The position numbers and the translations under genes are program-made. A stretch of 64,000 bases of DNA from Mucilaginibacter cryoferens (lineage in GTDB: Bacteria > Bacteroidota > Bacteroidia > Sphingobacteriales > Sphingobacteriaceae). Where the stretch lies: contig NZ_JACHCR010000009.1 of NCBI RefSeq assembly GCF_014205845.1, forward strand, positions 182,875 through 246,874, given 5' to 3'. Shown in pieces: positions 27,229 to 37,174 of the stretch. Positions within the stretch are counted from its first letter, which is position 1, and each line of letters starts with the position of its first letter. Under the pieces are notes generated by a model, which was not told the origin of the DNA, ran no database searches, and saw nothing but the letters and a program-made list of their open reading frames with translations.

Positions 27229-29616
27229 ATGATTAAAAATTATTTCAAAATAGCCTGGCGCAACCTGGTAAAAAACAAGATAAACTCGTTTATCAATATT
27301 GCAGGCTTATCGGTAGGTATGGCGGTGGCTATATTAATTGGTTTGTGGATATATGACGAGCTTTCGTTCGATCAATATCACCAGAATTATAATCGGATTG
27401 CCCTTGTTGAACAAAATTTAAAAAACAATGGCGAGATTGATACCTGGGCGGCAACGCCTTATCCGCTGGCTAACGAACTGCGCAAAAACTATGGCAGCAG
27501 TTTTAAAGCCGTGGTTATGGCGGCGGGCATGGGCAAACATATGCTAAGCCTGGGCGATAAAAAGCTGAACAAGATGGGTGTTTACTTTGAGCCGCAGGCA
27601 CCGGAAATGTTTAGCCTTAAAATGCTCAAAGGCACCCGCGACGGGTTGAAAGACCCTTATTCGGTACTGATATCGGCCTCCAACGCCAAAGCCTATTTTG
27701 GTGATGCCGACCCTATAAACAAAGTTTTAAAAATTGATAATAAGCTGGATGTTAAGGTTACCGGCGTTTACGAAGATCTGCCTCGCAATTCAACCTTTGG
27801 CGAGATCACTTTTATTGCCCCATGGCAGCTTTATTTTAACAATACCGAATGGGTGCGCACCGCTGCCGATCCGTGGCGGCCAAATGCTTTTCAGATTTTT
27901 GTACAGCTGATTGATAATACCAGTTTTGCCGATGTATCTGCCAAAATAAAAGATGCCAAACTACGCAACCTTAACCCCGAACTTGCTAAAAAGAAACCTG
28001 CACTTTTTTTACAGCCCATGAGCAAATGGCATTTATACAGCGATTTTAAAAATGGCGTAAACGTTGGCGGCCGTATTCAATATGTTTGGCTGTTTGGTGT
28101 TATTGGCCTGTTTGTATTGCTGTTGGCCTGTATCAATTTTATGAATTTGAGTACCGCCCGTTCAGAAAAACGCGCTAAGGAGGTAGGTATACGCAAAGCC
28201 ATAGGCTCGCTGCGCAGCCAGCTTATTTACCAGTTTTTTACCGAATCGTTGTTGTTTGTGATCTTATCGCTTGCTTTATCCATATTGCTGGTACAGGTAA
28301 GCCTGCCGTTTTTTAATTCGGTATCTGATAAAAGCATGTCGGTTTTATGGGGTAACCCATTGTTTTGGGTAATGGTTATTGGTTTTAGTTTGTTTACAGG
28401 TTTAATAGCAGGCAGCTATCCGGCCTTATACTTATCATCATTTGAGCCCATTAAAGTTTTAAAGGGATCATTTAAAGTGGGGCGTTTTGCTGCTGTACCG
28501 CGCAAGGTATTGGTGGTGATACAATTTACAGTATCTATTACGCTTATTATTGGTACCATTATAGTTTTCAGGCAAATACAGTTTGCAAAGGATAGGCCCA
28601 TTGGCTACAGCCGCGATGGCCTGGTAGCTTTACCGGTAATTAACGATGACGTGCACAAACACTTCGATGTTGTTAAAACCGAGCTGCTAAAAAGCGAAGC
28701 TGTAATATCGATAGCCGAAGCCGGTGCATCGCCAACAGAATACAACTCGAGCAGCAGTGGGTTTGATTGGAGGGGTAAAGACCCTAATATGAGTGTTGAT
28801 TTCCCTACTGAAGGCGTATCATACGATTACGAGAAAACCATTGGCTGGAAGTTTAAACAAGGCAGGGGTTTCTCGCGGTCGTTCCTTACCGATTCATCGG
28901 GCCTGGTTATTAACCAGACCGCCGCCCATTTTATGGGTATGAATGATAACGCCGTTGGCGAAACTATAAAATGGAACGGCGAAAAGCTGAAAGTGATAGG
29001 GGTTATTAAAGATATGATTGTTAAATCGCCTTATGAAGAGGTAAGGCCGTTTATCTTTTATCTGTCTAAAGAGGCCGAGTCGATAGTGTTGCTAAAGATC
29101 AACCCCAAAATGAGTGCCACAGAAGCGCTGGGTAAAATAGAGAACATATTTAAAATATATAATCCATCGCAACCATTTGAATACCACTTTGTAGACGATG
29201 ACTACGCCCTGAAATTTGGTAACGAACAACGTATAGGCAAACTGGCTGCCTGCTTTGCCGGCCTGGCTATTTTTATCAGCTGCCTTGGCCTTTTTGGTAT
29301 GGCTACCTTTTTGGCCGAGCAACGCATTAAGGAGATTGGGGTACGCAAAGTGCTTGGGGCATCGGTATTTAGCCTGTGGCGTTTAATGTCGGCAGATTTT
29401 GTGGTGCTGGTTATCATCGCCATACTGATAGCAACACCGGTATCCTACTACTTTATGAACAGCTGGCTGCAGGGCTACCAATACCATGCCGCCATGGTAT
29501 GGTGGATATTTTTTGCTACCGCCACAGGTGCCATGGTAATAACCTTGCTTACGGTAAGTTACCAAAGCATCCGCGCTGCATTATTAAACCCGGTTAAGAG
29601 TTTGAAAACGGAATAA
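27229..29616 (+). CDS. FtsX/MacB-like permease, array copy 3
   Basis: The 795-residue permease belongs to the same subgroup as copies 6 and 7. They share GLSVGMAVAxLIGLWI, MSKWHLYSDFKNGVN, LLACINFMNLSTARSEKRAKE and FSLWRLMSADFVVLV. The first FtsX domain begins near 284 and the second near 670. The tail is NPVKSLKTE. It is separated from its closest relatives by copies 4 and 5, so the array was not built by one simple run of neighbouring duplications. Confidence 0.9.
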   Translation: MIKNYFKIAWRNLVKNKINSFINIAGLSVGMAVAILIGLWIYDELSFDQYHQNYNRIALVEQNLKNNGEIDTWAATPYPLANELRKNYGSSFKAVVMAAGMGKHMLSLGDKKLNKMGVYFEPQAPEMFSLKMLKGTRDGLKDPYSVLISASNAKAYFGDADPINKVLKIDNKLDVKVTGVYEDLPRNSTFGEITFIAPWQLYFNNTEWVRTAADPWRPNAFQIFVQLIDNTSFADVSAKIKDAKLRNLNPELAKKKPALFLQPMSKWHLYSDFKNGVNVGGRIQYVWLFGVIGLFVLLLACINFMNLSTARSEKRAKEVGIRKAIGSLRSQLIYQFFTESLLFVILSLALSILLVQVSLPFFNSVSDKSMSVLWGNPLFWVMVIGFSLFTGLIAGSYPALYLSSFEPIKVLKGSFKVGRFAAVPRKVLVVIQFTVSITLIIGTIIVFRQIQFAKDRPIGYSRDGLVALPVINDDVHKHFDVVKTELLKSEAVISIAEAGASPTEYNSSSSGFDWRGKDPNMSVDFPTEGVSYDYEKTIGWKFKQGRGFSRSFLTDSSGLVINQTAAHFMGMNDNAVGETIKWNGEKLKVIGVIKDMIVKSPYEEVRPFIFYLSKEAESIVLLKINPKMSATEALGKIENIFKIYNPSQPFEYHFVDDDYALKFGNEQRIGKLAACFAGLAIFISCLGLFGMATFLAEQRIKEIGVRKVLGASVFSLWRLMSADFVVLVIIAILIATPVSYYFMNSWLQGYQYHAAMVWWIFFATATGAMVITLLTVSYQSIRAALLNPVKSLKTE

Positions 29617-29621
29617 GGGAG

Positions 29622-29724
29622 AAGTATCAAGTAATTAGTATCAAGTATCAAGACAAGAGGTAAAAGGGATGAAGCCATAGTAGGGCACCAATGAACCAAT
29701 AAACAAGTGAACCAATAAACCAAC
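29622..29724 (+). repeat. Word repeats in permease spacer 3-4
   Basis: The spacer starts with agtatcaagtaattagtatc and aagtatcaagacaag. It then carries another word family, accaatgaaccaataaac, aagtgaaccaataaacc, which ends 4 bp before the ATG at 29728. Confidence 0.65.
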
Positions 29725-29727
29725 ATT

Positions 29728-32100
29728 ATGATACGGAACTATATAAAAATAGCGTGGCGAAACCTTATCAGAAATAAGGCGCATACCTTTATCAATATAA
29801 CGGGGCTTTCTGTGGGGCTTACATGTAGTCTGCTTATTTTGCTGTGGGTACAAAATGAGTTAGCAGTAGATGCTTTTCATAAAAACGGACAGCGTTTGTA
29901 TACTGTTTATGAGCGTCAGTATTATGATAATAAGGTTAACGCGCAGTATTATACGCCCGGGGTTTTAGCTGCCGAAATAAAACGGGTAATTCCGGAGGTG
30001 GAATATGCCGTAAACGCAGTTTTTTATGATGAACATACGTTTAAGGTTGGCGATAAGATACTAAAGCTCAAAGGAGGATCGGCCGATGCTGATTTTTTTA
30101 AAATGTTTAGTTATCCCTTAATACTGGGTACAGCGCAAAGTGCTTTAAATAATCCACTGGGGATGGCCATATCACAAAAAATGGCAGTTGCTTTTTTCGG
30201 AAGCCCGCAGCAGGCCCTGGGCAAAACCATAAGGCTTGATAGCCGCAAAGATTTTGTGGTAACATCGGTATTTGAAAATGTGGGTGTAAATTCTTCTGTT
30301 AAGTTCGATTACCTTATCAATTGGGTTTCGTTTTTACAGGATAACCCATGGGCAAAGGAATGGGGCAATAATACGCCGTATACCTATATTCAACTTCGGG
30401 CAGATGCAAACCCTGCGCTGGTTGATAAAAAGATCACCCATTTGTTAGAGAGCCTGGATAAAGGCGAAAAAAAAGGAACCTTTACGCAGGAACTCGGTCT
30501 GCAACCGTTTAATGATGTTTACCTGCACGGTACTTTCACCAATGGCAAGGTGGATGGCGGCCGAATTGAATATGTAAATTTATTCAGTATTGTTGCTTTA
30601 TTTATCTTGCTGATAGCCTGCATTAATTTCATGAACTTAACTACGGCCCGGTCGGTAAAAAGGGCTAAAGAAATAGGGGTGAGGAAAGTTGTGGGGGCGT
30701 TACGCAGTGGCCTCATTAAACAGTTTATTTGCGAATCGTTGCTGTTAACTTCTGTTGCAGTAATAATTGCTGTGTTGCTGCTGGTAGTACTACTGCCAAT
30801 ATTTAATCAAATTACGCAAAAACAAATTGAGCTGCCTTTTCACCAGGTATCATTCTGGTTAAAACTATCACTCATCCTGCTTATCACCGGCATTGTGTCT
30901 GGTAGTTATCCTGCATTATTTCTATCGTCGTTTAACCCGGTGAAGGTATTAAAGGGTACCCTGAAACTCGACGCCAGCACAACCTTGTTTCGCAAGGGGC
31001 TGGTGGTGTTTCAATTTGTGCTTTCGGTAGTTTTAATTATAGGAACTATCATCGTATCGCGGCAGGTAAATTACATTCAGTCTGTTAACCTTGGTTTTAA
31101 CCGCGATAATCTTGTTTACATGCCGTTGGAAGGCAACCTTGCCCAAAACTATGAAGTTTTTAAAACCGAGGCGCTTAAAATGCCCGGGATAAAGACCATA
31201 ACGCGGGGCAGCAAACCACCTACTGCCATGAGTAATTCAACAGTAAATGTTGATTGGGATGGCAAGGACCCAAACAGTAATGTATCGTTTTCTGACGCCG
31301 GTGTAGGATACGATTTTGTCAGCACCATAAAGCTGAAACTGGTTTCGGGCCGCGATTTTTCAAAAGATTTCCCTACCGATTCGGCCGGGTATATCATTAA
31401 CCAAACCGCTTTACAAAGGTTAGGCTATACAAATCCAATAGGGAAGGCATTAACTATATGGGGCAATAAAGGTAAAATTATTGGTGTTGTTAAAGATTTT
31501 CATTTCAGTTCGTTACATGATGAAATTAAACCCTTAATCCTTTATTACGATCAGAAAGGGGCCGATGGAACGGTGATGATAAGAACCGCACCGGGGCAAA
31601 CGAAAGAAGCACTAGCCAGTCTCGAAAAAATTTCAAAACAGTTAAACCCCAATTTCCAGTTCACTTACACGTTTTCTGACGAGGAGTATAACAAGCTTTA
31701 TAATAGCGAGCAGATAGTCGGCAAGCTTTCTGATGGATTTGCGTTCCTCGCTATTTTTATTTCGTGCCTTGGTTTACTGGGATTGGCCATGTTTACGGCC
31801 GAGCAAAGGTTTAAGGAAATAGGCATCCGCAAGGTGTTGGGTGCAAGTGCGGCCTCGTTATTTACATTGTTATCTGCCGAGTTTTTGTGGCTTGTAGTAA
31901 TAGCGCTGGTTATTGCATCGCCTATTGCCTGGTACGGTATGAATCACTGGCTCGAAACCTTTGCATACCGCACGCCTGTTGAATGGTGGATGTTTGCCCT
32001 ATCGGCTATCATTATTATCGGTATTGCCCTGGTAACCGTAAGTTTCCAGGCTATAAAAGCAGCGCTGATGAACCCTGTGAAAAGTTTAAGAAGCGAATAG
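29728..32100 (+). CDS. FtsX/MacB-like permease, array copy 4
   Basis: The 790-residue permease is the twin of copy 5: both have exactly 790 residues and align without visible gaps over most of the length. Shared marks are LLIxLWVQNE, VDAFHKN, TPGVLAAE, ADADFFKMFSYPL, QITQKQI and SFNPVKVLKG. The first FtsX domain begins near 281 and the second near 667. The tail is NPVKSLRSE. It is most simply a tandem duplication with copy 5. It has no ATPase motif. Confidence 0.9.
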   Translation: MIRNYIKIAWRNLIRNKAHTFINITGLSVGLTCSLLILLWVQNELAVDAFHKNGQRLYTVYERQYYDNKVNAQYYTPGVLAAEIKRVIPEVEYAVNAVFYDEHTFKVGDKILKLKGGSADADFFKMFSYPLILGTAQSALNNPLGMAISQKMAVAFFGSPQQALGKTIRLDSRKDFVVTSVFENVGVNSSVKFDYLINWVSFLQDNPWAKEWGNNTPYTYIQLRADANPALVDKKITHLLESLDKGEKKGTFTQELGLQPFNDVYLHGTFTNGKVDGGRIEYVNLFSIVALFILLIACINFMNLTTARSVKRAKEIGVRKVVGALRSGLIKQFICESLLLTSVAVIIAVLLLVVLLPIFNQITQKQIELPFHQVSFWLKLSLILLITGIVSGSYPALFLSSFNPVKVLKGTLKLDASTTLFRKGLVVFQFVLSVVLIIGTIIVSRQVNYIQSVNLGFNRDNLVYMPLEGNLAQNYEVFKTEALKMPGIKTITRGSKPPTAMSNSTVNVDWDGKDPNSNVSFSDAGVGYDFVSTIKLKLVSGRDFSKDFPTDSAGYIINQTALQRLGYTNPIGKALTIWGNKGKIIGVVKDFHFSSLHDEIKPLILYYDQKGADGTVMIRTAPGQTKEALASLEKISKQLNPNFQFTYTFSDEEYNKLYNSEQIVGKLSDGFAFLAIFISCLGLLGLAMFTAEQRFKEIGIRKVLGASAASLFTLLSAEFLWLVVIALVIASPIAWYGMNHWLETFAYRTPVEWWMFALSAIIIIGIALVTVSFQAIKAALMNPVKSLRSE

Positions 32101-32102
32101 GG

Positions 32103-32233
32103 GAATAGTATCAAGTAGTTAGTATCGGGTAGCAAGCCAGCAAAATTAGGTTTGACTTTTTTAGAATTTAAAAATTAGGATTTAGAGTTTTAGAATTAGA
32201 GATTAAAAATTAGGGTTTAGAGATTAAATAACC
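32103..32233 (+). repeat. Word repeats in permease spacer 4-5
   Basis: This 133-bp spacer is the longest in the array. It holds agtatcaagtagttagtatc followed by several copies of the TTAGAATTT/AAAATTAGGATTTAGAG word (32160-32227), up to the ATG at 32234. Confidence 0.65.
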
Positions 32234-34606
32234 ATGATAAAAAACTATTTAAAGATCGCTTTGCGTAATCTTATTAATAATAAGGCTCATACATTTATTA
32301 ATATGGCTGGCCTTTCGGTAGGCATTGCCTGTAGTCTGCTTATTATGCTTTGGGTGCAAAACGAAATAAGTGTTGATGCTTTTCATAAAAATAAGTCACG
32401 TTTGTATAACGTTTATGAGCGGCGATACTTCGACAACAAAATTTCCGGGCAATATAATACACCGGGTGTATTGGCGGCAGAGATGAAAAAGGTGTTCCCC
32501 GAAATAGAATATGCTGTAAACGCCGTATACAAAGAGAGTAACACGTTTAGGGCACAAAACAAGGTGTTAAAATGCCACGGAGCGGCTGCAGATGCAGATT
32601 TTTTTAAAATGTTTAGCTACCCGCTTTTGCAAGGCAATGTGCAAACCGCATTAAATACACCGTTAAGCCTGGCTGTTTCGCGTAAAATGGCCGAAAACTT
32701 TTATGGTAGCCCGCAGGCGGCTATAGGTAAAACTATCCGTTTTGAAAATAAAAAGGATTTTACCATAAGCGCTGTATTTGAAAACCTGCCGGCCAATACT
32801 TCAGAAAAGTTTGAATATGTGATTAACTGGGATGCCTTTGTGATAGAAAACCCCAGCGCAAAAAACTGGGACAACAACTGGCCCCGCACCACAGTAATGT
32901 TGCGGGAAGGCGCGGGTGCAGCGCAGTTTGAAAAAAAGATAACTCACTTTTTGGATAACTATAGTACCGGCCAAAAAAAAGGTGTTTTTACTACACAGCT
33001 TGATATACAACGGTTTGATGAAAAGTACCTGCACGGTAATTTCGAAGGGACTAAATTTGACGCTGGCCGGATAGAATATGTGCACCTGTTTAGCATTGTG
33101 GCCGTTTTTATTTTACTGATAGCCTGTATAAACTTCATGAACCTAAGCACCGCGCGTTCTGTTAAACGGGCACGTGAAATTGGTGTGCGCAAAGTTGTTG
33201 GGGCAGTGCGTTCGGTATTAATTAAACAGTTTATCGGCGAATCATTATTGATAACGTCGTTGGCAGTTATTGTTTCGTTGGTGTTGTTGGTATTGCTGCT
33301 GCCTGTGTTTAATCAAATAACTCAGAAACAGATTGCACTGCCGTTTTATGAGGTTGGTTTTTGGGTAAAACTAGCAGTTATTACGCTGGCAACCGGTGTG
33401 GTAGCTGGTAGTTATCCGGCCTTGTTCCTTTCGTCGTTTAACCCGGTTAAAGTTTTAAAGGGTGCGCTTAAATTAGATTCGGGCGCCACATTGTTTCGTA
33501 AAGGGCTGGTGGTTTTTCAGTTTGTGTTATCCGTAACCATGATTATCGGAACTATAATTGTTGCCAGGCAAATGAATTTTATCCAATCCAAAAACCTGGG
33601 GTACGACCGCGACAACCTTATCTATATACCGGTTGATGGGGAGATGAGATTACAGTATGATGTTTTCAAGACCGAGGCTTTAAAAATGCCGGGAGTACAA
33701 TCCGTAACAGTTGCGGGTTCTAACCCTACCATAATTGATAATGGTACCGTTTCTGTTGAATGGACCGGGAAAGACCCCAACACCAGCATCAGGTTTGTAC
33801 AAACAGGGGTAGGTTATGATTTTATAAAAACACTTAAATTAACCCTGCTGGGTGGGCGCGACTTTTCTAAAGATTTTCCCACAGATACAGCCGGTTATGT
33901 GGTAAATGAAACAGCAATGAAAAGAATGGGGTATGTAAATCCCATCGGGCAATCTTTATCTCTTTGGGGGAGAAAAGGCAAGATCATTGGCATCGTGAAG
34001 GATTTTCATATCAATTCTATGCATGAGTCTATTATTCCGTTAATTCTTTGGCTTGGGAAAAGCGAAGATTATGGCAGTTTGCTAATTCGTACCGGGCCGG
34101 GTAAAACCAAAGAAGCTTTAGCCAGCCTGGAAACCTTGAGTAAAAAAATTAATCCGGCATTCCCATTCAGCTATTCCTTTTCCGACGAAGAATACCAAAA
34201 TCTTTATAAAAGCGAACAGGTAGTAGGCCTGCTTGCCGATGCGTTTGCGCTGCTGGCTATTTTTATCTCTTGCCTTGGCTTGCTTGGTTTGGCTATGTTT
34301 ACCGCAGAACAGCGCGTTAAAGAAATAGGTATCCGTAAAATATTGGGAGCCCGCATAGGGTCGTTGTTTGCGTTGTTATCATCAGAGTTTTTGGTACTTG
34401 TAATTATAGCCTTACTTATAGCATCACCTATAGCCTGGTATACCATGAATAAATGGCTGCAGGGTTTTGCTTATCATACACCCATACAATGGTGGATGTT
34501 TGTGCTTTCTGGTGGGGTGATTATACTGATAGCCCTTGCAACTGTAAGTTTCCAGGCTATAAAAGCAGCTCTAATAAACCCGATAAAAAGTTTGAGGAGC
34601 GAATAG
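32234..34606 (+). CDS. FtsX/MacB-like permease, array copy 5
   Basis: The 790-residue twin of copy 4 keeps the same blocks (VDAFHKN, QYNTPGVLAAEMKK, ADADFFKMFSYPL, LFRKGLVVFQFVLSV). It differs mainly in the two periplasmic domains. The first FtsX domain begins near 281 and the second near 667, with KEIGIRKILGARIGSLF in place of the usual RKVLGAS. The tail is NPIKSLRSE. It ends 69 bp before copy 6. Confidence 0.9.
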   Translation: MIKNYLKIALRNLINNKAHTFINMAGLSVGIACSLLIMLWVQNEISVDAFHKNKSRLYNVYERRYFDNKISGQYNTPGVLAAEMKKVFPEIEYAVNAVYKESNTFRAQNKVLKCHGAAADADFFKMFSYPLLQGNVQTALNTPLSLAVSRKMAENFYGSPQAAIGKTIRFENKKDFTISAVFENLPANTSEKFEYVINWDAFVIENPSAKNWDNNWPRTTVMLREGAGAAQFEKKITHFLDNYSTGQKKGVFTTQLDIQRFDEKYLHGNFEGTKFDAGRIEYVHLFSIVAVFILLIACINFMNLSTARSVKRAREIGVRKVVGAVRSVLIKQFIGESLLITSLAVIVSLVLLVLLLPVFNQITQKQIALPFYEVGFWVKLAVITLATGVVAGSYPALFLSSFNPVKVLKGALKLDSGATLFRKGLVVFQFVLSVTMIIGTIIVARQMNFIQSKNLGYDRDNLIYIPVDGEMRLQYDVFKTEALKMPGVQSVTVAGSNPTIIDNGTVSVEWTGKDPNTSIRFVQTGVGYDFIKTLKLTLLGGRDFSKDFPTDTAGYVVNETAMKRMGYVNPIGQSLSLWGRKGKIIGIVKDFHINSMHESIIPLILWLGKSEDYGSLLIRTGPGKTKEALASLETLSKKINPAFPFSYSFSDEEYQNLYKSEQVVGLLADAFALLAIFISCLGLLGLAMFTAEQRVKEIGIRKILGARIGSLFALLSSEFLVLVIIALLIASPIAWYTMNKWLQGFAYHTPIQWWMFVLSGGVIILIALATVSFQAIKAALINPIKSLRSE

Positions 34607-34616
34607 AATTAAGACA

Positions 34617-34672
34617 GCAAAATTAGGGTTTCGGATTTAGAGTTTTAAAAATTAGGATTTAGAGTTTAAACA
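34617..34672 (+). repeat. Word repeats in permease spacer 5-6
   Basis: The shortest of the repeat-bearing spacers contains only the TTAGGGTTTC/GGATTTAGAGTTTTAAAAA/TTAGGATTTAGAG word family and lacks the AGTATCAAG words. Confidence 0.6.
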
Positions 34673-34675
34673 ACC

Positions 34676-37069
34676 ATGATAAAAAACTATCTTAAAATTG
34701 CATGGCGTAACCTTATTAAAAACAAGGCGCATACATTTATTAATGTTACGGGGCTATCGGTTGGTATGGCGGTGGCTGTGCTGATAGGGCTTTGGATTTG
34801 GAACGAGTTCTCGTACGATAAAACGCACGATAATTATGATCGTATTGTACGGGTGATGCAGCACCAGACCTTTAACGGCGAAGTTGGTACGCAAAACTCT
34901 ATCCCTATACCGCTTGGTTATAAATTAAGAGACGAGTATAAAAGCGATTTTAAATATGTTGTACTCTCTACCTGGAACTTTAGCCACATCATTGCCTCGG
35001 GCGATAAAAAACTATCCTACACTGGCTCTTATATGCAGCCAGAAGCGCCGAATATGCTGAGCCTCAAAATGTTGAAAGGAACTCGGTCGGCATTAAAAGA
35101 TCAATCATCTATTATGCTGTCTGCATCATTAGCCAAAGCCGTTTTCGGTAATGCCGATCCTATGTTTAAATCTATAAAAATAGACAACCAGTGGAATGTA
35201 AAAGTAACCGGCGTATACGCAGATCTGCCTCATAATGCAAGTTTTAAAGAACTTGGTTTTATAGCCCCCTGGGATTTGTTTATGACTACCCAGCCATATT
35301 TAAAACAAGCCCGCACCAGCTGGGGCAATAATTCGTGGCAGTTGTTTGCACAGCTACAGCCCAATGCCGATCTGAACAAGGTATCGGCAAAAATAAAAAG
35401 CCTGAAAATGGAAGGCCTGAAGCTTAATGGCGATAAAATAGGCCTGACTTTTAAGGCAGCTATCTTTTTACACCCCATGAGCAAATGGCATTTATACAGT
35501 GAGTTTAAAAACGGTGTTAATACCGGCGGCGATATTAAATTTGTGTGGATGTTTGGCCTCATTGGTATGTTTGTACTGCTACTGGCCTGTATCAATTTTA
35601 TGAACCTGAGCACCGCCCGCAGCGAAAAGAGAGCCAAGGAAGTAGGCATTCGTAAAACGGTTGGTTCATTACGGAGCCAGCTTATCGGCCAGTTTTTCAT
35701 GGAGTCGATGCTGATCACTGTTTTCGCATTTGTGCTGTCGTTGGTTTTGGTACAGCTAATATTGCCCTGGTTTAATCAGGTGGCCGATAAATCCATATCC
35801 ATACTATGGTTTAATCCATTGTTTTGGATCATGGGGATCGGGTTCAGTATTTTTACCGGTATTATAGCGGGGAGCTACCCGGCTTTCTATTTATCATCGT
35901 TTCAGCCCGTTAAAGTATTAAAAGGCACTTTTAAAGCCGGTCGTTTTGCCGCGTTGCCGCGTAAAATATTGGTGGTGTTACAATTTACGGTTTCGGTTAC
36001 GCTTATTATTGGTACTATCATCGTTTTCAGGCAAGTGCAGTACACCAAGAACCGCCCGGTAGGGTACGAGCGTACAGGCCTTATTCAGGTTGATATGCGT
36101 ACCGATGAGATTCACAAACATTTCGACGCTGTGCGTAACGACCTGATACAATCCGGAGCCATTATGGAAATGGCCGAGTCTGATAGCCCGCTAACAGATG
36201 TATACTCAGATAACAGCGGCTTTAAATGGCGCGATAAGGACCCCGCCCTGCAGGATGATTTTGGTACCATAGCCGTTAGTCCAGAGTTTGGTAAAACAGC
36301 CCAATGGAAGATATTGGAAGGCCGCGACTTTGAAAAAAACAACCTGGCCGACTCATCGGGGATGATAGTGAATGAGACCGCCGCCAAATTTATGCACTTT
36401 AAACACCCCGTGGGCGAAAACCTGGAATGGTACAGGAAATTTCAGATCATAGGTGTAGTAAAAGATATGGTAATGACATCGCCCTATGAGCCGGTGCAGC
36501 CAACCATGTTTTACCTTACAAAGGGTACCGGGGGTATGGTAGATATTCGTATTAATCCTAAAATGAGCGCCCACGAAACCTTAAGTAAAATTGAAGCCGC
36601 CTGGAAACAGTATGCCCCCGGCAGCCCCTTCGAGTATAAATTTACCGACGACCAGTACGCCAACAAATTTGCCAACGAAGAGCGTATAGGCAAGCTTGCA
36701 GGTTTCTTTACCCTGCTGGCCATTTTCATCAGTTGTATGGGCTTGTTTGGCATGGCATCGTTTATGGCCGAGCAACGCACCAAAGAAATTGGCGTACGCA
36801 AGGTATTGGGCGCATCGGTGTTTGGCCTGTGGCGCTTAATGTCGTTAGATTTTGTGATGCTGGTAGGTATCTCCCTGCTTATTGCCATCCCAACTGCTTA
36901 TTATTTTATGCACGGTTGGCTGCAGGATTATAAATACCGCGCCGAACTTTCCTGGTGGATATTTGGGGCAACAGCCATCGGGGCCATCGGGATAACCCTG
37001 CTCACCGTAAGTTATCAAAGCATTAAAGCCGCGTTAATGAACCCTGTGAAGAGTTTGAGGTCGGAATAG
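34676..37069 (+). CDS. FtsX/MacB-like permease, array copy 6
   Basis: The 797-residue permease pairs with copy 7. They share MQHQTFNG, VGTQ, MPLGYKLRD-like PLGYKLRDEYKSDFKYVVLS, MLSASLAKAVFGNADPMFK, MSKWHLYSEFKNGVNTGG and AESDSPLTDVYSDNSG. The first FtsX domain begins near 290 and the second near 675. The tail is NPVKSLRSE. DNA near the 3' end (about 36712-36870) is almost identical to copy 7, while the middle parts have drifted. Confidence 0.9.
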   Translation: MIKNYLKIAWRNLIKNKAHTFINVTGLSVGMAVAVLIGLWIWNEFSYDKTHDNYDRIVRVMQHQTFNGEVGTQNSIPIPLGYKLRDEYKSDFKYVVLSTWNFSHIIASGDKKLSYTGSYMQPEAPNMLSLKMLKGTRSALKDQSSIMLSASLAKAVFGNADPMFKSIKIDNQWNVKVTGVYADLPHNASFKELGFIAPWDLFMTTQPYLKQARTSWGNNSWQLFAQLQPNADLNKVSAKIKSLKMEGLKLNGDKIGLTFKAAIFLHPMSKWHLYSEFKNGVNTGGDIKFVWMFGLIGMFVLLLACINFMNLSTARSEKRAKEVGIRKTVGSLRSQLIGQFFMESMLITVFAFVLSLVLVQLILPWFNQVADKSISILWFNPLFWIMGIGFSIFTGIIAGSYPAFYLSSFQPVKVLKGTFKAGRFAALPRKILVVLQFTVSVTLIIGTIIVFRQVQYTKNRPVGYERTGLIQVDMRTDEIHKHFDAVRNDLIQSGAIMEMAESDSPLTDVYSDNSGFKWRDKDPALQDDFGTIAVSPEFGKTAQWKILEGRDFEKNNLADSSGMIVNETAAKFMHFKHPVGENLEWYRKFQIIGVVKDMVMTSPYEPVQPTMFYLTKGTGGMVDIRINPKMSAHETLSKIEAAWKQYAPGSPFEYKFTDDQYANKFANEERIGKLAGFFTLLAIFISCMGLFGMASFMAEQRTKEIGVRKVLGASVFGLWRLMSLDFVMLVGISLLIAIPTAYYFMHGWLQDYKYRAELSWWIFGATAIGAIGITLLTVSYQSIKAALMNPVKSLRSE

Positions 37070-37140
37070 AAATAGAATCAAGAGTTAAGAATCAAGAGAG
37101 AAGCATTGTGTATTGGCGGCGGCAATAGCCAAGAGACAAG

Positions 37141-37170
37141 ACCAATGAATAAGTGAACCAATGAACCAAC
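37141..37170 (+). repeat. AACCAATGAACC-type words in permease spacer 6-7
   Basis: accaatgaataagtgaacca followed by atgaaccaac lies directly before the ATG at 37175. It belongs to the same word family as in the spacer between copies 3 and 4. Confidence 0.55.
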
Positions 37171-37174
37171 AACC

